Part shown: in pieces, positions 10,576 to 19,133 of the stretch
Layout of the letters: each line of letters opens with the position of its first letter
Numbering within the stretch: position 1 is the stretch's first letter
Assembly (NCBI RefSeq): GCF_001580365.1
Contig: NZ_CP014480.1
Coordinates: 1,053,007-1,117,006, forward strand
DNA length: 64,000 nucleotides
Direction: 5' to 3'
From: Kocuria turfanensis
Lineage (GTDB): Bacteria; Actinomycetota; Actinomycetes; Actinomycetales; Micrococcaceae
Notes under the pieces: generated by a model
The model's input: only the letters and a program-made list of their open reading frames with translations
What the model was told of the DNA's origin: nothing
Databases searched by the model: none
Position numbers and translations under genes: made by a program

Positions 10576-11655
10576 TCATGTGTCGGTGCACCCGGGCAGC
10601 GCCGAGAGGTCCCGGTCCTCGGCGACGGCCTCCGCGGCGGCCACGGCGTCGTCGAGGGTGCCCACGGACACCGCCGTCAGGCCCTCGGGCACGTGGCCCC
10701 GTGCCTCGGCGCAGTTGCCCTCGGGGACCAGGAACACCTCGGCCCCCGCCTGCTGGGCCCCCTCGAGCTTCTGCCGGATCCCGCCGATGGGCCCGACGTC
10801 CCCCTCGGGGGTGATGGTGCCGGTGCCCGCCAGGTGCCGGTCGCCGGCGATCGAGCCCGGGGTCATCTCGTCCACGAGCCCGAGGGCGAACATCATGCCC
10901 GCGCTGGGGCCGCCGACCTCGTCGAGCTCGAAGTCCACGTCCACGGGGAAGTCGAAGTCGGGCACGAGGAAGACGCCGAGCTGCCAGGCGCCGGTCGCCT
11001 CGTCGCGCACGGTGTCCACCGCGACCTCGCGCGGCTCGCCGGAGCGCTCGACCTCCAGGCGCACGCCCCGCTCCCCCGCCGCGTCGAGCGCGCCCTTGAG
11101 GCCGGACAGGGACGAGACGGTCGAGCCGTCGACGCGGCGCAGCACGTCGCCGCTCTCCAGCACCCCGTCGGCCGGGCCGCCGGGCACGGTGCCGTGCACC
11201 GACAGCTCCGTGTCGAAGCCGATGCCCAGGTGGTCCAGGGCCGCCGCGACGGCGTGCTCCTGCGAGGACGACATCGCCAGCATCCCGGCGTCGTCCACCT
11301 CCTGCCCGGAGACCTCGCGCGGATAGAGGCTGTCGGCCGGCACCACGGAGGCGGAGGGGTCCAGCCAGGAGCCCAGGACCGTGAGGACGTTGACGTGCCT
11401 GGTGGGGCCCCCGGTGACGTAGACCGTGGTGAGGTCCAGGACGGAGTCGCTCGGATAGGTGGGCGCGCCGCTCACGCCCAGCAGCTGCCGGCCGTCGTGC
11501 TCCCCCACCGTGTTGAACGTGGGCCCCGGCGACTCGATCACGAACGGCGCGGGCAGCACCGTCCCGGCGAGCAGCAGCCCGGCGGACCCCAGCAGCGCCC
11601 ACGACTCGAGGCTGCGGCGGCGCAGGCCGCGGCGCGGGCGGGGGGAAACGGTCAC
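10576..11655 (-). CDS. YlbL/PDZ-Lon-type membrane-anchored protease
   Basis: A 359-residue protein with one N-terminal membrane anchor (about 18-38, ALLGSAGLLLAGTVL), a PDZ domain in the middle (about 140-205, GTVPGGPADGVLESGDVL) and a C-terminal Lon-type protease domain. The Ser-Lys dyad is visible: serine in GGPSAGMMFALG and lysine in GGIRQKL. Such proteins cleave membrane-proximal substrates; the Bacillus homologue YlbL degrades a cell-division inhibitor after DNA damage. The GTG at 11655 has GAGGA upstream. It is divergent from the DUF2342 gene and precedes the UPF0182 gene by 160 bp in the same direction. Confidence 0.92.
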   Translation of the reverse strand: MTVSPRPRRGLRRRSLESWALLGSAGLLLAGTVLPAPFVIESPGPTFNTVGEHDGRQLLGVSGAPTYPSDSVLDLTTVYVTGGPTRHVNVLTVLGSWLDPSASVVPADSLYPREVSGQEVDDAGMLAMSSSQEHAVAAALDHLGIGFDTELSVHGTVPGGPADGVLESGDVLRRVDGSTVSSLSGLKGALDAAGERGVRLEVERSGEPREVAVDTVRDEATGAWQLGVFLVPDFDFPVDVDFELDEVGGPSAGMMFALGLVDEMTPGSIAGDRHLAGTGTITPEGDVGPIGGIRQKLEGAQQAGAEVFLVPEGNCAEARGHVPEGLTAVSVGTLDDAVAAAEAVAEDRDLSALPGCTDT

Positions 11656-11794
11656 GGGCAGTCCTCGGCGGTCGTCGGTGGGGCCGGGGCCGGGCGCCTC
11701 CCGGTCCGGACGGTCCAGTTTATCGCGGCGGAGCCCCCCGTGAGCTTCCAGCGAACTGGGAGTTGGCCCATGGTCGGCCCCGACCGGGGATCGC

Positions 11795-11800
11795 TAGGCT
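11795..11800 (+). promoter_or_regulatory. -10 box (TAGGCT) for the DUF2342 gene
   Basis: TAGGCT fits the TANNNT actinobacterial -10 and would give a leader of about 60 nt. No convincing -35 is visible. The rest of the 213-bp divergent gap to the Lon-like gene holds nothing else I can support. Confidence 0.45.
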
Positions 11801-11868
11801 GGACGCAGAGACGTCGGGAGCGCCCGCGCGCCCCGATCCCGAGACCGATCCGACGAAACGGTGGACCC

Positions 11869-13311
11869 ATGACTCCGCAGCCTCCCAACGACCGCTCCGG
11901 GGACACCCCCGGCGACACCCCCGGGGACGACTCCGGCGACCACCGCAAGGACCCCTTCCAGGAGATGCTCGAGCGCCTCATGGGCCAGGGCGGCATGAGC
12001 CCCGAGGACCTGGGCCGCGCCGGGATCCCGATGGACCCGCAGGCGATGTCCATGATGTTCCAGCAGATCCAGTCCATGATGGGCGCCGGCGCCGGGGAGG
12101 GGCCGGTGAACTGGAAGCTCGCCCACGACCAGGCCCGCCGGATCGCCGCGGCGGACGGCGACCCCTCCGTCACGCCCGCCCAGCGAGGGGCGGTGGAGGA
12201 CGCCATGCGGCTCGCCGAGCTGTGGCTGGTGGACCACACCGAGTTCGGGCAGACCTCGATCCGCCCGCAGGCGTGGTCGCGCGCGGAGTGGATCGAGGCC
12301 ACGCAGGAGACGTGGAAGGACATGACCGGCCCCGTCGCGGAGTCGGTGACCCAGGCGCTCACCGACGCCCTCACCCAGCAGCTCCCCGCCGAGCTGTCGA
12401 GCATGATGGGCGGGGCCTCCGGGATGCTGGCCGGCGCCGGCGGGATGCTGTTCGGCATGCAGCTGGGGCAGGCCATCGGCGGGCTCTCCCGCGAGGTGCT
12501 GTGCTCCACCGACATCGGTCTGCCGCTGGCGGAGGGCCGGTCCGGGCTGCTGCCCGCCAGCATCAAGGAGTTCGGCGAGGGCCTGGACATCCCGGCGCAG
12601 GAGATCATGCTCTACGTCGCCGTGCGCGAGGCCGCCCACGTCCGGCTGTTCGCGGCGAACCCCTGGCTGCGGGAGCACATCCTGGAGCTCATCAAGCGCT
12701 TCTCCGCGGGCATCCACATCGACATGTCCCGGATCGAGGAGGCGGCGCGGGACATCGACCCCATGGACCCCTCCAGCATGCAGGACGCCCTCTCCTCGGG
12801 GATCTTCGCCCCGCAGCAGACTCCGGACCAGGAGGCCACGCTCAAGCGGCTCGAGACGGTGCTGGCGCTCGTGGAGGGCTGGGTGCACGTGGTCACGGTC
12901 GACTCGACGGCCAACCTGCCCTCCGCGGGGGCGCTCTCGGAGACCGTGCGGCGCCGCCGTGCCTCGGGCGGCCCGGCCGAGCACGCCTTCGGGGCCCTGG
13001 TGGGCCTCGAGCTGCGCCCGCGCCGGCTGCGCGAGGCGGCGGAGTTCTGGCAGTACGTCGGCGAGCGCCGCGGGATCCAGGACCGCGACGGGCTGTGGGA
13101 GGCCGCGGAGCTGCTGCCCACCGACCAGGACCTGGACGACCCCGCGGGCTTCTCCGAGCGCCGCGGGCTGCTCACCGCCTCCGAGGACGAGGTCGACGCC
13201 GCGCTCCAGCGGCTGCTCTCGGGCGGCTACGAGGGCCCCGGCGCGGACGGCGGCGCCGGCCCGCAGCGGCCCGAGGGCGAGGGCCCTCAGGGCGGGGACG
13301 CGCCCCGCTGA
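11869..13311 (+). CDS. DUF2342 zinc-dependent metalloprotease-like protein
   Basis: A 480-residue member of DUF2342/COG5282, annotated as a metalloprotease or as F420-biosynthesis associated; no substrate is known. The N-terminus is low complexity, with Asp-Thr-Pro-Gly repeats (GDTPGDTPGD), and a Met-rich stretch follows (about 55-70). A Gly-rich hydrophobic segment (GMLAGAGGMLFGMQLGQAIGG) precedes the central motif VREAAHVRLF, which stands where a HExxH-like helix is expected and has Arg at the first position, as family members do. ATG at 11869 follows GGTGGA at short spacing. It converges on, and overlaps by 25 bp, the metallopeptidase gene on the other strand. Confidence 0.88.
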   Translation: MTPQPPNDRSGDTPGDTPGDDSGDHRKDPFQEMLERLMGQGGMSPEDLGRAGIPMDPQAMSMMFQQIQSMMGAGAGEGPVNWKLAHDQARRIAAADGDPSVTPAQRGAVEDAMRLAELWLVDHTEFGQTSIRPQAWSRAEWIEATQETWKDMTGPVAESVTQALTDALTQQLPAELSSMMGGASGMLAGAGGMLFGMQLGQAIGGLSREVLCSTDIGLPLAEGRSGLLPASIKEFGEGLDIPAQEIMLYVAVREAAHVRLFAANPWLREHILELIKRFSAGIHIDMSRIEEAARDIDPMDPSSMQDALSSGIFAPQQTPDQEATLKRLETVLALVEGWVHVVTVDSTANLPSAGALSETVRRRRASGGPAEHAFGALVGLELRPRRLREAAEFWQYVGERRGIQDRDGLWEAAELLPTDQDLDDPAGFSERRGLLTASEDEVDAALQRLLSGGYEGPGADGGAGPQRPEGEGPQGGDAPR

Positions 13312-13853
13312 TCCTCCGCGGCCCGTCCCGACCGGTGGGCCCAGGCGGCGCCGTCGAGGAACGCCTGGGCCTTCCCGGCCAGCGGGTACCGGGCCTCCAG
13401 CTCCCGGAACCGGGGGCTGTGGTCGGCCTCGAGCAGGTGCGCCAGTTCGTGCACCAGCACGAAGTCGAGGACCCACTCCGGGGCCTCCTGGAGCTGCGCC
13501 GAGATCCGGATCACCCCGGTGGCCGGCGTCGCCGAGCCCCACCGCGTGTTCTGCCGCGCCGACCAGCGCACGTCCGAGGGCCGGGCCCGGCCCTCGAGGT
13601 GGCGCCGGGACAGCTCCCGGGCCCGTTCCAGGAGCCGGTCGTCGGACCGGCGGTCGGCGCCCCTGGCCGCTTCCCGGCGGCGGCGCTCCACGACCCGGGG
13701 GACGAGCTCCCGGGTCCAGTGCTCGATCTCCCGCCGGGTCGCGGACTGCGGGACGGAGAGCACCACCGTGTCCTCGCTCCAGTGCGCGGACACGGTCTTG
13801 CGGCGGCGGGCGGAGCGGCGCACGACGACCTCGGGCTGCGACGGTACGGGCAT
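13287..13853 (-). CDS. YgjP/DUF45-type M48-like metallopeptidase
   Basis: A 188-residue protein with the zinc-protease signature VLVHELAHLLEADHSPRF: HELAH supplies two His ligands and Glu, and the following DHSPRF His/Glu region is typical of the YgjP (WLM-like) family. The N-terminal ~80 residues are basic and beta-rich (VVVRRSARRRKTVSAHW), as in the family, and length is slightly below the usual ~230. Start taken as ATG at 13853; a GTG at 13868 is in frame and possible, and neither has a strong SD. The 3' end overlaps the DUF2342 gene by 25 bp tail to tail. The substrate is unknown; other YgjP proteins lie near DNA or restriction genes. Confidence 0.85.
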   Translation of the reverse strand: MPVPSQPEVVVRRSARRRKTVSAHWSEDTVVLSVPQSATRREIEHWTRELVPRVVERRRREAARGADRRSDDRLLERARELSRRHLEGRARPSDVRWSARQNTRWGSATPATGVIRISAQLQEAPEWVLDFVLVHELAHLLEADHSPRFRELEARYPLAGKAQAFLDGAAWAHRSGRAAEDQRGASPP

Positions 13854-14013
13854 GGGCTCATTGAACACGCCCGCGCCGCCGGCCGCGAACCGGCGGTCCG
13901 GACGTGTGGACGGCCCCCGACGTGGACAGTGGACGGGCCGTGCTCGAGCGCGCGGCGGGCCCGGCCCGGGCCACAGTGGCGGCATCCCGCCCACCCGTCC
14001 GGAAGGTGCCCCC

Positions 14014-14835
14014 GTGCCGTTCCCCTCCGTCCCCGGTCCCCGCCCCGCGCCGCAGCCGGTCCCGCCCCGGCTCGAGCCGCCGCGCCCCGAGGAGGTGCAC
14101 GTCCTGCTGCTGGGCCTCGACGGCCTGGCGGCCGGGCTGGCCGTGCTCCTGCTCCGCTGCGGGGTGCTCGGGCTCAACGTCAACGACGGCTCGCCCGTGG
14201 CCGCCGCCGACCTGGACACCGGCGTGTACCGTCGGGCCGATCTCGGCCGCCCCCGGGACGAGGTGCTGCGCCGGCGGCTGCGCGCGCTGGATCCCCGCTG
14301 CGTCCCGGTCAGCGCGCCGGAGCTGTTCCCCGGGGCGCTGCTGCCGGGCACGGTGGTGGTGCGCAGCACCGAGCACCCCCTGGCGGGCGGGGGCGGCGCG
14401 CTGTGGACGGAACCGGCCCTCGACCCGCGCCACCCCCTGGTGTCGTTGCACCACGCCGACGGCGCGCTGCTGCGCTGGCCCACGGTGCCCTGGGCGCACC
14501 GGCCGTGCCCGGACTGCCTGCGGGCCACCCTCGGTGCCCGGGAACCCGACCCGGTGCCGCGCGGCCCCGGTGCCGTCCTCACCGGCTGGGCGCGGCCCGC
14601 CCACGCGGAGGCCGTGGCCGGCGGTCTGGCGGTCGAGGTGCTGGCCGTGGCCCTGGACACGCTGTGGGGGGACGCGCTGCGGGGCGCGGGCGTCCCCGCG
14701 GAGCCGCGGGGCACCCCGGAGGGGACGGACGGCGGGTGGCCGCACGCCCGGCTCCTCGCCCCGCCGTGGCCCGGCGCGGAGGCGCTGCTGGAGCTCGACC
14801 GCAGCCGATGCCTGTGCGGCCTCGGTCAGGCGTGA
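14014..14835 (+). CDS. ThiF/E1-like adenylyltransferase-fold protein
   Basis: A 273-residue protein whose N-terminal third resembles the Rossmann region of ThiF/MoeB/E1 proteins: HVLLLGLDGLAAGLAVLLLR (dinucleotide-binding beta-alpha-beta), then LNVNDGSPVAAADLDTG, a degenerate version of the usual ..DxDxVxxSDLxR segment, then GRPRDEVLRRRL. A CPDC pair (about residue 170) and two near-terminal cysteines (CLCGL) could bind metal. The catalytic Arg/Lys of true E1 enzymes are not evident, and no ubiquitin-like or sulfur-carrier partner is adjacent. The GTG at 14014 has GGAAGG 7-8 nt upstream. The 3' end overlaps uvrD2 by 10 bp. Its function is unresolved; the fold assignment is inference from motifs. 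Confidence 0.6.
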   Translation: MPFPSVPGPRPAPQPVPPRLEPPRPEEVHVLLLGLDGLAAGLAVLLLRCGVLGLNVNDGSPVAAADLDTGVYRRADLGRPRDEVLRRRLRALDPRCVPVSAPELFPGALLPGTVVVRSTEHPLAGGGGALWTEPALDPRHPLVSLHHADGALLRWPTVPWAHRPCPDCLRATLGAREPDPVPRGPGAVLTGWARPAHAEAVAGGLAVEVLAVALDTLWGDALRGAGVPAEPRGTPEGTDGGWPHARLLAPPWPGAEALLELDRSRCLCGLGQA

Positions 14836-16649
14836 GCCCGGGCTCCCCGGCCGCGCGGGCCGCGCGGCCGGGGCGGCTCGGTCTCCCGCAGTCCGTCCAG
14901 GAACCGTGAGGGCTTGCGCGTGGGCCGCCCGCCCGGGGTGCGGGACAGCGTCCAGGACAGCACCAGGTGCTCGCGGGCCCGGGTGATCCCCACGTAGAGC
15001 AGGCGGCGCTCCTCGTCGATCTCGTCCGCGGTCTCGGCGAAGCCGATGGGCACCAGCCCCTCGCTGAGCCCGGCCAGGAACACGGCGTCCCACTCCAGGC
15101 CCTTGGCCGAGTGCAGGGACGCCAGGGTCACCCCGTTCATCACGGGGGCGTCCTGCTGGGCCGTGCGGCGCTCCAGCTCGGCCGCGAGGTCCGGCAGCAG
15201 GAACTGCTCGCCGCGGGCCGCGGCGTCCTCGGCCATCCGGTCGGCGAGGGAGACGAGGGCGGCCAGGGACTCCCACCGCTCCCGCACCGCCCCGGTGGAG
15301 CGCGGCGCCCGGTCGGAGTAGCCCAGCGAGGAGAGGATGTCCCGCACCAGCCGGGTGGGCTCGTCCGAGGCCTCGGCGGCCCGTGCGGCCGTGCGCAGCT
15401 GCACCACGGCCTGCTTGACCTCCGGGCGGTTGAAGAAGCGCTCCGTGCCGCGCAGCTGGAACCCGATGCCCGCCTCGGCCAGGGCCGTCTCGAAGGCCTG
15501 GGACTGCCCGTTCGTGCGGAACAGCACGGCGATCTCGGAGGCGGGCACGCCGTCGTCGATCAGGTCCCGGATGCGCGCGGCCGTCCCGGCGGCCTCGGCC
15601 TCGTCGTCCGGGTACTCGTTCCAGGACGGGCGGGGGCCGTCCGGGCGCTGGGCCACGAGGTGCAGCGGGGTCGCCCAGGAGCCGGGGGTGGAGCCCGGGC
15701 CCGGCCGGCGGGCGGCGAGCAGGCGGTTGGCGGTCTCCACGACCTGCGGGGTGGAGCGGTAGTCCCGCACGAGCTTGACCACCCGGGCCTCCGGGTGCCG
15801 GCGCGGGAACTCCAGCAGGTGCCGGGAGCTCGCGCCCGTGAAGGAGTAGATCGTCTGGGAGGCGTCGCCCACCACGCAGACGTCGTCCCGCCCGCCGAGC
15901 CAGGCGTCGAGCAGGCGCTGCTGGAGCGGGGAGACGTCCTGGTACTCGTCGACCACGAAGTGCCGGTACTGCTCGCGGACGGTCGCCGCCACGCGCTCGT
16001 CCTCCTCGAGCACGGCGACGGTCAGGAGCAGGACGTCCTCGAAGTCGATGAGGTGCCGGTCCGTCTTGAGCTCCTCGTAGGACTGGTAGAGCCGCTGCAC
16101 GGTGCGCACCTCGTAGCCCAGCGGCATGTCCCGCCGGGCCGCCCGGGACGGGTAGGTGTCGGGCGTGAGCATCGAGACCTTGGCCCACTCGATCTCCGCG
16201 GCGAGGTCCCGCACGGCCGCGCGGTCCGTGGACAGGCGCATGTTCTGCGCGGCCTCGGTGATCAGCCGCGCCTTGTGCTCCACCAGCCCGGGCAGGGGCC
16301 CGCCCACCGCCTGCGGCCAGAAGTACTGGAGCTGGCGCAGCGCGGCGGCGTGGAACGTGCGCGTCTGCACCCCGCCGGCGCCCAGGCCGCGCAGACGGTT
16401 GCGCATCTCGTTGGCGGCGCGCGCCGTGAACGTCAGGGCCAGCACCTTCTGCGGGGTGTACACGCCCGTGGCGATGCCGTACGCGATCCGGTGGGTGATC
16501 GCCCGGGTCTTGCCCGTGCCGGCCCCCGCCAGCACGCACACGGGGCCGCGCAGCGTGGTCGCCACCTCCCGCTGCTCCGGGTCCAGCCCGGCGAGGATCC
16601 GCTCCTCGAGCCCGACCTCCGAGAGCTGGTCGGCGTCCTCCCCGCTCAC
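14826..16649 (-). CDS. uvrD2: UvrD2-like SF1A DNA helicase (no HRDC domain)
   Basis: ATP-dependent 3'-5' DNA helicase of 607 residues. Motifs seen in order: Q-motif region GLDPEQREV, Walker A LAGAGTGKT, motif Ia TFTARAANEM, Walker B VVDEYQDV, motif III GDASQTIYSFTGAS, motif IV YRSTPQVV, motif V TLASLHSAKGLEWD and motif VI LLYVGITRAREHL. The opening sequence and TFHAAALRQLQYFWP match mycobacterial UvrD2 rather than PcrA/UvrD1. The protein ends about 35 residues after motif VI, so the tetracysteine and HRDC modules of mycobacterial UvrD2 are absent. Start GTG at 16649 gives a GTGA overlap with the nudC stop, with GGAG 8 nt upstream; GTG at 16652 is equally possible. It is co-transcribed with nudC. 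Confidence 0.9.
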   Translation of the reverse strand: MSGEDADQLSEVGLEERILAGLDPEQREVATTLRGPVCVLAGAGTGKTRAITHRIAYGIATGVYTPQKVLALTFTARAANEMRNRLRGLGAGGVQTRTFHAAALRQLQYFWPQAVGGPLPGLVEHKARLITEAAQNMRLSTDRAAVRDLAAEIEWAKVSMLTPDTYPSRAARRDMPLGYEVRTVQRLYQSYEELKTDRHLIDFEDVLLLTVAVLEEDERVAATVREQYRHFVVDEYQDVSPLQQRLLDAWLGGRDDVCVVGDASQTIYSFTGASSRHLLEFPRRHPEARVVKLVRDYRSTPQVVETANRLLAARRPGPGSTPGSWATPLHLVAQRPDGPRPSWNEYPDDEAEAAGTAARIRDLIDDGVPASEIAVLFRTNGQSQAFETALAEAGIGFQLRGTERFFNRPEVKQAVVQLRTAARAAEASDEPTRLVRDILSSLGYSDRAPRSTGAVRERWESLAALVSLADRMAEDAAARGEQFLLPDLAAELERRTAQQDAPVMNGVTLASLHSAKGLEWDAVFLAGLSEGLVPIGFAETADEIDEERRLLYVGITRAREHLVLSWTLSRTPGGRPTRKPSRFLDGLRETEPPRPRGPRGRGARAHA

Positions 16650-17737
16650 CACGCGGTCTCCGGCAGGTCCTCGCCGAGCCAGTGCTCGATGAGGGCATGG
16701 GCGATCGAGACCCGCCCGGGCAGCGTCACGGACCCGGTGCGCGCGGCCTCCCGCAGCTCCGCACGCGTGAACCAGCGCAGCTCCAGGATCTCCTGGCCGT
16801 CCGGGACGGCCGCGCCGGAGCGCACCACGGCCCGGCAGCCGAGCATCAGGGAGCGCGGGAACGGCCAGGGCTGGGAGCCCAGGTAGTGGACGTCCCCCAC
16901 GATCAGCCCCGCTTCCTCGGCCACCTCCCGGACCACGGCCTGCTCGAGGGACTCCCCCGGCTCCACGAACCCGGCCAGCGTCGAGAACCGGTTGCCCTTC
17001 CACAGCGCCGAGCGGCCCAGCAGCAGCCGTTCCCGGGCGGGGTCGGGGTGGCCGTCGCTGACGGCCACGATGATCGCGGGGTCGGTGCGCGGGAAGTGCA
17101 GGGAACGGTCGTTGGGGCACTGCCGCGCCCAGCCGGAGCGGATCACCTCGGTGGGCTCCCCGCACTGCGGGCACCGGGGGTGGTCCCGGTGCCACAGCCC
17201 CACCGACTGCGCGGTGACCAGCAGCGCGGTGTCCGCGGCGGGGAGCACCGGGCCCAGCTCCCGCAGCCCGGCCCAGCGCAGCCCCTCCACGCCGCGCGCC
17301 GCGGCAGAGGCCGTCACCGCCGCCACGACGGGCTCGGGCACCGCGAACGGCTCGGCCGCCGCGTCCCCGTCCGCCGGTTCCGCCGCCGGGACGGCCCGCA
17401 GCAGCACGCGCGGGCCCCGCTCGCCCTCGGCGCCGGACAGCCGGCCCAGGTAGACCTCCGGGCGGCGCGGGTCGTGGTCGACGCGTGGCACGTCGGCGAC
17501 CGGCACGAGGACCAGGGCGTCGCCGGCCACGGGGGCGAGGCCGCCCGCGAGCACGAGCACGAGCGAGGAGGGGTCCTGGGCGGCGAGCACGCGGACGTCC
17601 TCGAGCTCGCGGTCGACGGCGTCGCGGTCGAAGGCGGTCGCGGCGAACGGCAGCCGGGCCGCGCTGAGGCGCCCGGGGGCCGGCGCGGAGGACGCGCCGG
17701 GGCCGGGCTCGGGCAGGGGAACGGTGGAGGCGGACAC
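16646..17737 (-). CDS. nudC: NAD(+)/NADH pyrophosphatase NudC
   Basis: Nudix hydrolase cleaving NADH/NAD to NMN(H) and AMP, and possibly decapping NAD-RNA. The 363 residues comprise an N-terminal domain (about 1-190), a zinc-ribbon region and the Nudix domain. The Nudix box GFVEPGESLEQAVVREVAEE is intact and is followed by the NudC-specific SQPWPFPRS. The ribbon has only three cysteines (CPQC then CPND), so the fourth zinc ligand is replaced or supplied differently. GTG at 17737 is 7 nt from TACAGT on its strand, indicating a leaderless transcript. It heads the nudC-uvrD2 operon, and the same pair is adjacent in mycobacteria. Confidence 0.93.
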   Translation of the reverse strand: MSASTVPLPEPGPGASSAPAPGRLSAARLPFAATAFDRDAVDRELEDVRVLAAQDPSSLVLVLAGGLAPVAGDALVLVPVADVPRVDHDPRRPEVYLGRLSGAEGERGPRVLLRAVPAAEPADGDAAAEPFAVPEPVVAAVTASAAARGVEGLRWAGLRELGPVLPAADTALLVTAQSVGLWHRDHPRCPQCGEPTEVIRSGWARQCPNDRSLHFPRTDPAIIVAVSDGHPDPARERLLLGRSALWKGNRFSTLAGFVEPGESLEQAVVREVAEEAGLIVGDVHYLGSQPWPFPRSLMLGCRAVVRSGAAVPDGQEILELRWFTRAELREAARTGSVTLPGRVSIAHALIEHWLGEDLPETAW

Positions 17738-17813
17738 GCTCCCCACTGTAGCGATCCCGGCGGACCCCGGAGCGGGCCGGACGGTGGCCGGGGACGGCGG
17801 TGGTCGCCCCCGG

Positions 17814-17841
17814 CCGGGCCTCTTGTACCGGGCCTCTTGTA
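17814..17841 (+). repeat. 14-bp perfect tandem duplication in the aph-like promoter
   Basis: CCGGGCCTCTTGTA occurs twice back to back directly upstream of the phosphotransferase-like gene. The TA ending the second copy is the first two bases of the -10 hexamer TAGGGT (17840-17845), 7 nt from the GTG start. It could be a duplicated operator or a recent slippage product. Confidence 0.8.
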
Positions 17842-17852
17842 GGGTGAACGCC

Positions 17853-19133
17853 GTGAGCACCTCCCTCGAGCACCTGGCCGCCGTCGCCGCCGCAGGCGTC
17901 CCCGGACTCGCGCCCGTGGCCGTGGGTCCCTCCCCGGACGACGACGCCGACTTCCGTTCCGCCGTGGTCCTCGACGCCGCGGGCCGCCGGTGGCGGGTGC
18001 GCTCGCCGCTGAGCCCCGAGGCGAGCGTGCGCCTGGAGACGGAGCACCTCGTGCTGCGCTGCTTCACCCCGGCGATCCGCTCCCGGCTGCCCTTCCTCGT
18101 GCCCACCGCGGCGGGCTCGGTCGAGGACGGGCACCTGCACGCCTTCGTGCACTCGCACATCGAGGGGGCGCCGCTGGACATCGACGAGCTCGCCCGCATG
18201 GCCGCCGCCCCGGACCCGGAGCACCACCGGCACGTCCCCAGCGCCGAGCCGCCCCCCACCCTGAGCGTGCAGCTCGGGCGCCTGCTGGCCGCGATCCACG
18301 CCCTGCCGCCGGCGCTGGTGCTGGACGCGGACCTGCCCAGCTACACGGCCGAGCAGTGCCGGCAGCGGCGCGTGGTGGAGCTGCGGCGGGCCGCCGCCAC
18401 GGGCCGGGTGCCCGCGGCGCTGCTGCACCGGTGGGAGCGGGTCCTCGAGGACCGGGCCGTGTGGCGGTTCCCGCCCCGGGTCGTCCACGGCGACCTGCAG
18501 GAGGACGACCTGCTGATCTCCCGCGGCCGGGTGCGCGGGGTCACCGGCTGGACGGACCTGCACGTGGGCGATCCCGCGGGGGACTTCGCGTGGCTGCTCG
18601 CGGCGCGGGACGCCCGCCTCGCCGAGGGCGTGCTGGAGGCCTACGCCGCGGCCTGCCGCCGCACCTCCTTCCAGGCCCCGGACCGGGAGCCGGACCCGCA
18701 CCTGCTGGACCGCGCCCGGCTGGACGCGGAGCTCGCCCTCGCGCAGTGGCTGGTGCGCGCGGTGGACCGCGGGATGGACGGCCTGGTGGCGGACGCGGAG
18801 CAGATGCTGGACACGCTCGCCCAGGACGTCGCCCGGCGCGCCGCCGCGGAGGCGCAGACCGCCGCGCCGGCCACCGCGGCGGCGCCCCCACAGGACGCCG
18901 CACCGGTCACGGCGCCGACCACCGCACCGGCGCGGGCCACCGTGGCGCCGGCCGCCGGGGAGCCGGCGGCCCCGGACGGGGAGTCCCGGGACCGGGGCAC
19001 CGGGGACAGCACCGGGGAGAGCACCGAGAGCGGGACTGCCGGCGGCGTCCCGCGCCCGGCCGCGCGGCCCGGACGGACCTCGGGCGCGCCGCCGGCGGAC
19101 GGATCCGGTCAGGACCGCAGCACCACGTCGTAG
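17853..19133 (+). CDS. Macrolide/aminoglycoside phosphotransferase-like protein
   Basis: A 426-residue APH/kinase-fold protein. The first ~320 residues follow the family: the N-lobe (GRRWRVRSPLSPEASVRLETE) and catalytic loop VVHGDLQEDDLLIS, then VGDPAGDFAWLL. The HGD core is present, but the magnesium-binding Asn of the usual HGDxxxxN is Asp, and the IDW/DFG-like aspartate position reads TGW. The C-terminal ~100 residues are an Ala/Pro/Thr-rich disordered tail. Because catalytic positions deviate, antibiotic phosphorylation is doubtful; a housekeeping or vestigial kinase is equally likely. GTG at 17853 is 7 nt from TAGGGT, so probably leaderless. The 3' end overlaps adnB by 25 bp tail to tail. 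Confidence 0.75.
   Translation: MSTSLEHLAAVAAAGVPGLAPVAVGPSPDDDADFRSAVVLDAAGRRWRVRSPLSPEASVRLETEHLVLRCFTPAIRSRLPFLVPTAAGSVEDGHLHAFVHSHIEGAPLDIDELARMAAAPDPEHHRHVPSAEPPPTLSVQLGRLLAAIHALPPALVLDADLPSYTAEQCRQRRVVELRRAAATGRVPAALLHRWERVLEDRAVWRFPPRVVHGDLQEDDLLISRGRVRGVTGWTDLHVGDPAGDFAWLLAARDARLAEGVLEAYAAACRRTSFQAPDREPDPHLLDRARLDAELALAQWLVRAVDRGMDGLVADAEQMLDTLAQDVARRAAAEAQTAAPATAAAPPQDAAPVTAPTTAPARATVAPAAGEPAAPDGESRDRGTGDSTGESTESGTAGGVPRPAARPGRTSGAPPADGSGQDRSTTS

Noticed and set aside
11656..11868. A small gene in the Lon-like/DUF2342 gap
   Set aside because: No frame with an SD or protein-like composition; only a plausible -10 is present.
13287..14714. An N-terminal extension making the YgjP-like protein 475 residues
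   Set aside because: The extension is antisense to the ThiF-like gene and Arg/Pro/Ser-rich; the ATG at 13853 fits the family better.
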